Of a DNA stretch of 6,551 nt, positions 6,019-6,551 are shown piece after piece. Under the pieces are notes generated by a model that made no database searches, was not told the origin of the DNA, and worked only from the letters and a program-made list of their open reading frames with translations. This DNA comes from Cryomorphaceae bacterium (GTDB lineage: Bacteria; Bacteroidota; Bacteroidia; Flavobacteriales_G; Salibacteraceae): assembly GCA_003564735.1 (NCBI GenBank), contig PXEK01000327.1, positions 1 to 6,551 on the forward strand, written 5' to 3'. The first letter of the stretch is position 1, and every line of letters begins with the position of its first letter. Both the position numbers and the translations under genes were made by a program.

Positions 6019-6046
6019 AAAAGCCGCGAAATGTTCCGCGGCTCTT
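6017..6046 (-). terminator. Rho-independent terminator of the outer-membrane protein gene
   Basis: On the minus strand AGCCGCG (complement of 6037-6043) pairs perfectly with CGCGGCT (complement of 6022-6028) around an 8-base loop. The second arm runs directly into a run of six T (complement of 6017-6022), and three more G-T/A-T pairs extend the base. This is a textbook intrinsic terminator about 75 bases after the stop of the minus-strand beta-barrel gene. It separates that gene from the 199-residue protein gene downstream. Its GC-rich stem stands out against the AT-rich surroundings. Confidence 0.85.
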
Positions 6047-6119
6047 GACTTTTAACTTCATTACAAACTTTGAATTTTACCCTAGCTTTCAGCATTTCAA
6101 GCTTGTTCAAGAACATTTG

Positions 6120-6551
6120 TTAGCGTTGGTTTAACTTTAACCCCAGATAGAAACGATATGAATTGAACCTGTTCGACATGGTAAAATCGCCCTCGGGATC
6201 ATCATAGTTACCTTCGGTTCTACTCCAATTATATTCAAAACCCAGCATGAACACACTATATCTAACACTAACACCGGGGGAAACCCTCCAGCCTTTCCAT
6301 CCCCAATGACCGAAATTCGAAATGTCTGCCACCCCGTTATCAACACTGTTTACATGACCCGTGTAGCCTGCTACAGCATTTAAACCACCTACCAAATAAC
6401 CATCAATAGCAAAATTATCCGCGGGCGAATATGAAAATTGAGGACCGAAATTTAAAAGGGTCATGGTTGAGTTAAAGTTCATGGTTTGGTTATCGGTGTT
6501 GGCCACATCCTGTCGAAAATAATTAATATCGGCGCCAAACCATGATACTCG
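6120..6551 (-). CDS. Outer-membrane beta-barrel protein, C-terminal part (runs off the right edge)
   Basis: The last 143 codons and the TAA of a gene that begins outside the window. The frame is open to the edge, so the GTG at 6506 is internal (15 more codons are open upstream) and should not be taken as the start. The sequence alternates hydrophobic and polar residues in strands separated by Gly/Asn/Asp-rich turns: SWFGADINYFRQD, TLLNFGPQFSYSP, FAIDGYLVGGLNAVAGYTG, VSPGVSVRYSVFMLGFEYNW and a final FNSYRFYLGLKLNQR. This is typical of a small outer-membrane porin-like or OmpA-like barrel, with a terminal strand rich in aromatic and hydrophobic residues as the insertion signal. The loop with NSVDNGVADISNFGHWGWKGW is likely surface exposed. 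Substrate or function cannot be told from this part. A strong terminator follows. Confidence 0.7.
   Translation of the reverse strand, partial: RVSWFGADINYFRQDVANTDNQTMNFNSTMTLLNFGPQFSYSPADNFAIDGYLVGGLNAVAGYTGHVNSVDNGVADISNFGHWGWKGWRVSPGVSVRYSVFMLGFEYNWSRTEGNYDDPEGDFTMSNRFNSYRFYLGLKLNQR

Noticed and set aside
1..6551. tRNA, rRNA, CRISPR array, insertion sequence or prophage genes
   Set aside because: No cloverleaf-like segment, no regularly spaced repeats, no transposase, integrase or phage structural motif was found on either strand.

Overview
The window looks like chromosomal DNA from a member of the Bacteroidota, not further resolved. The evidence is AT-rich DNA with A/T-rich leaders and no clear Shine-Dalgarno sequences, a Bacteroidota-type -7 promoter box (TAnnTTTG) ahead of asnS, an AQ-type signal peptide cleavage region, an outer-membrane beta-barrel gene, and an asnS-rpoN pair of the kind I recall from this phylum. 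There is no sign of a mobile element, CRISPR array, tRNA, rRNA or phage gene.

Layout, left to right. Positions 1-346 (minus) hold the first 115 codons of a membrane-anchored CHASE2-type sensor protein that runs off the left edge. It is divergent, across about 80 bp, from a plus-strand gene (429-1334). That gene encodes a secreted protein with a FecR-like beta domain, an Ig-like middle and a TPR-like C-terminus. After a convergent spacer with two hairpins comes a minus-strand block, read right to left. It starts with the end of an outer-membrane beta-barrel gene (6120-6551, running off the right edge), closed by a strong intrinsic terminator (6017-6046). Next is an unrecognised 199-residue protein (5378-5977), then asparaginyl-tRNA synthetase asnS (3747-5189), sigma-54 rpoN (2176-3639), and a six-helix-type PAP2-like membrane protein (1468-2085).

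The asnS-rpoN-PAP2-like stretch is co-directional with gaps of 107 and 90 bp. It may be partly co-transcribed from the promoter ahead of asnS, but the gaps leave room for internal promoters, and one is plausible before the PAP2-like gene. The CHASE2/FecR-like pair is the least ordinary part: both products are predicted to lie at or outside the inner membrane, and they probably form a separate envelope sensing or scaffolding unit of unknown output. The rest is mainly housekeeping. I found no convincing new defence or mobile system. The points worth checking are the divergent sensor pair, a divergent PAP2 active site, long homopolymer tracts inside rpoN and the PAP2-like gene, and a short hydrophobic open frame in phase with asnS.
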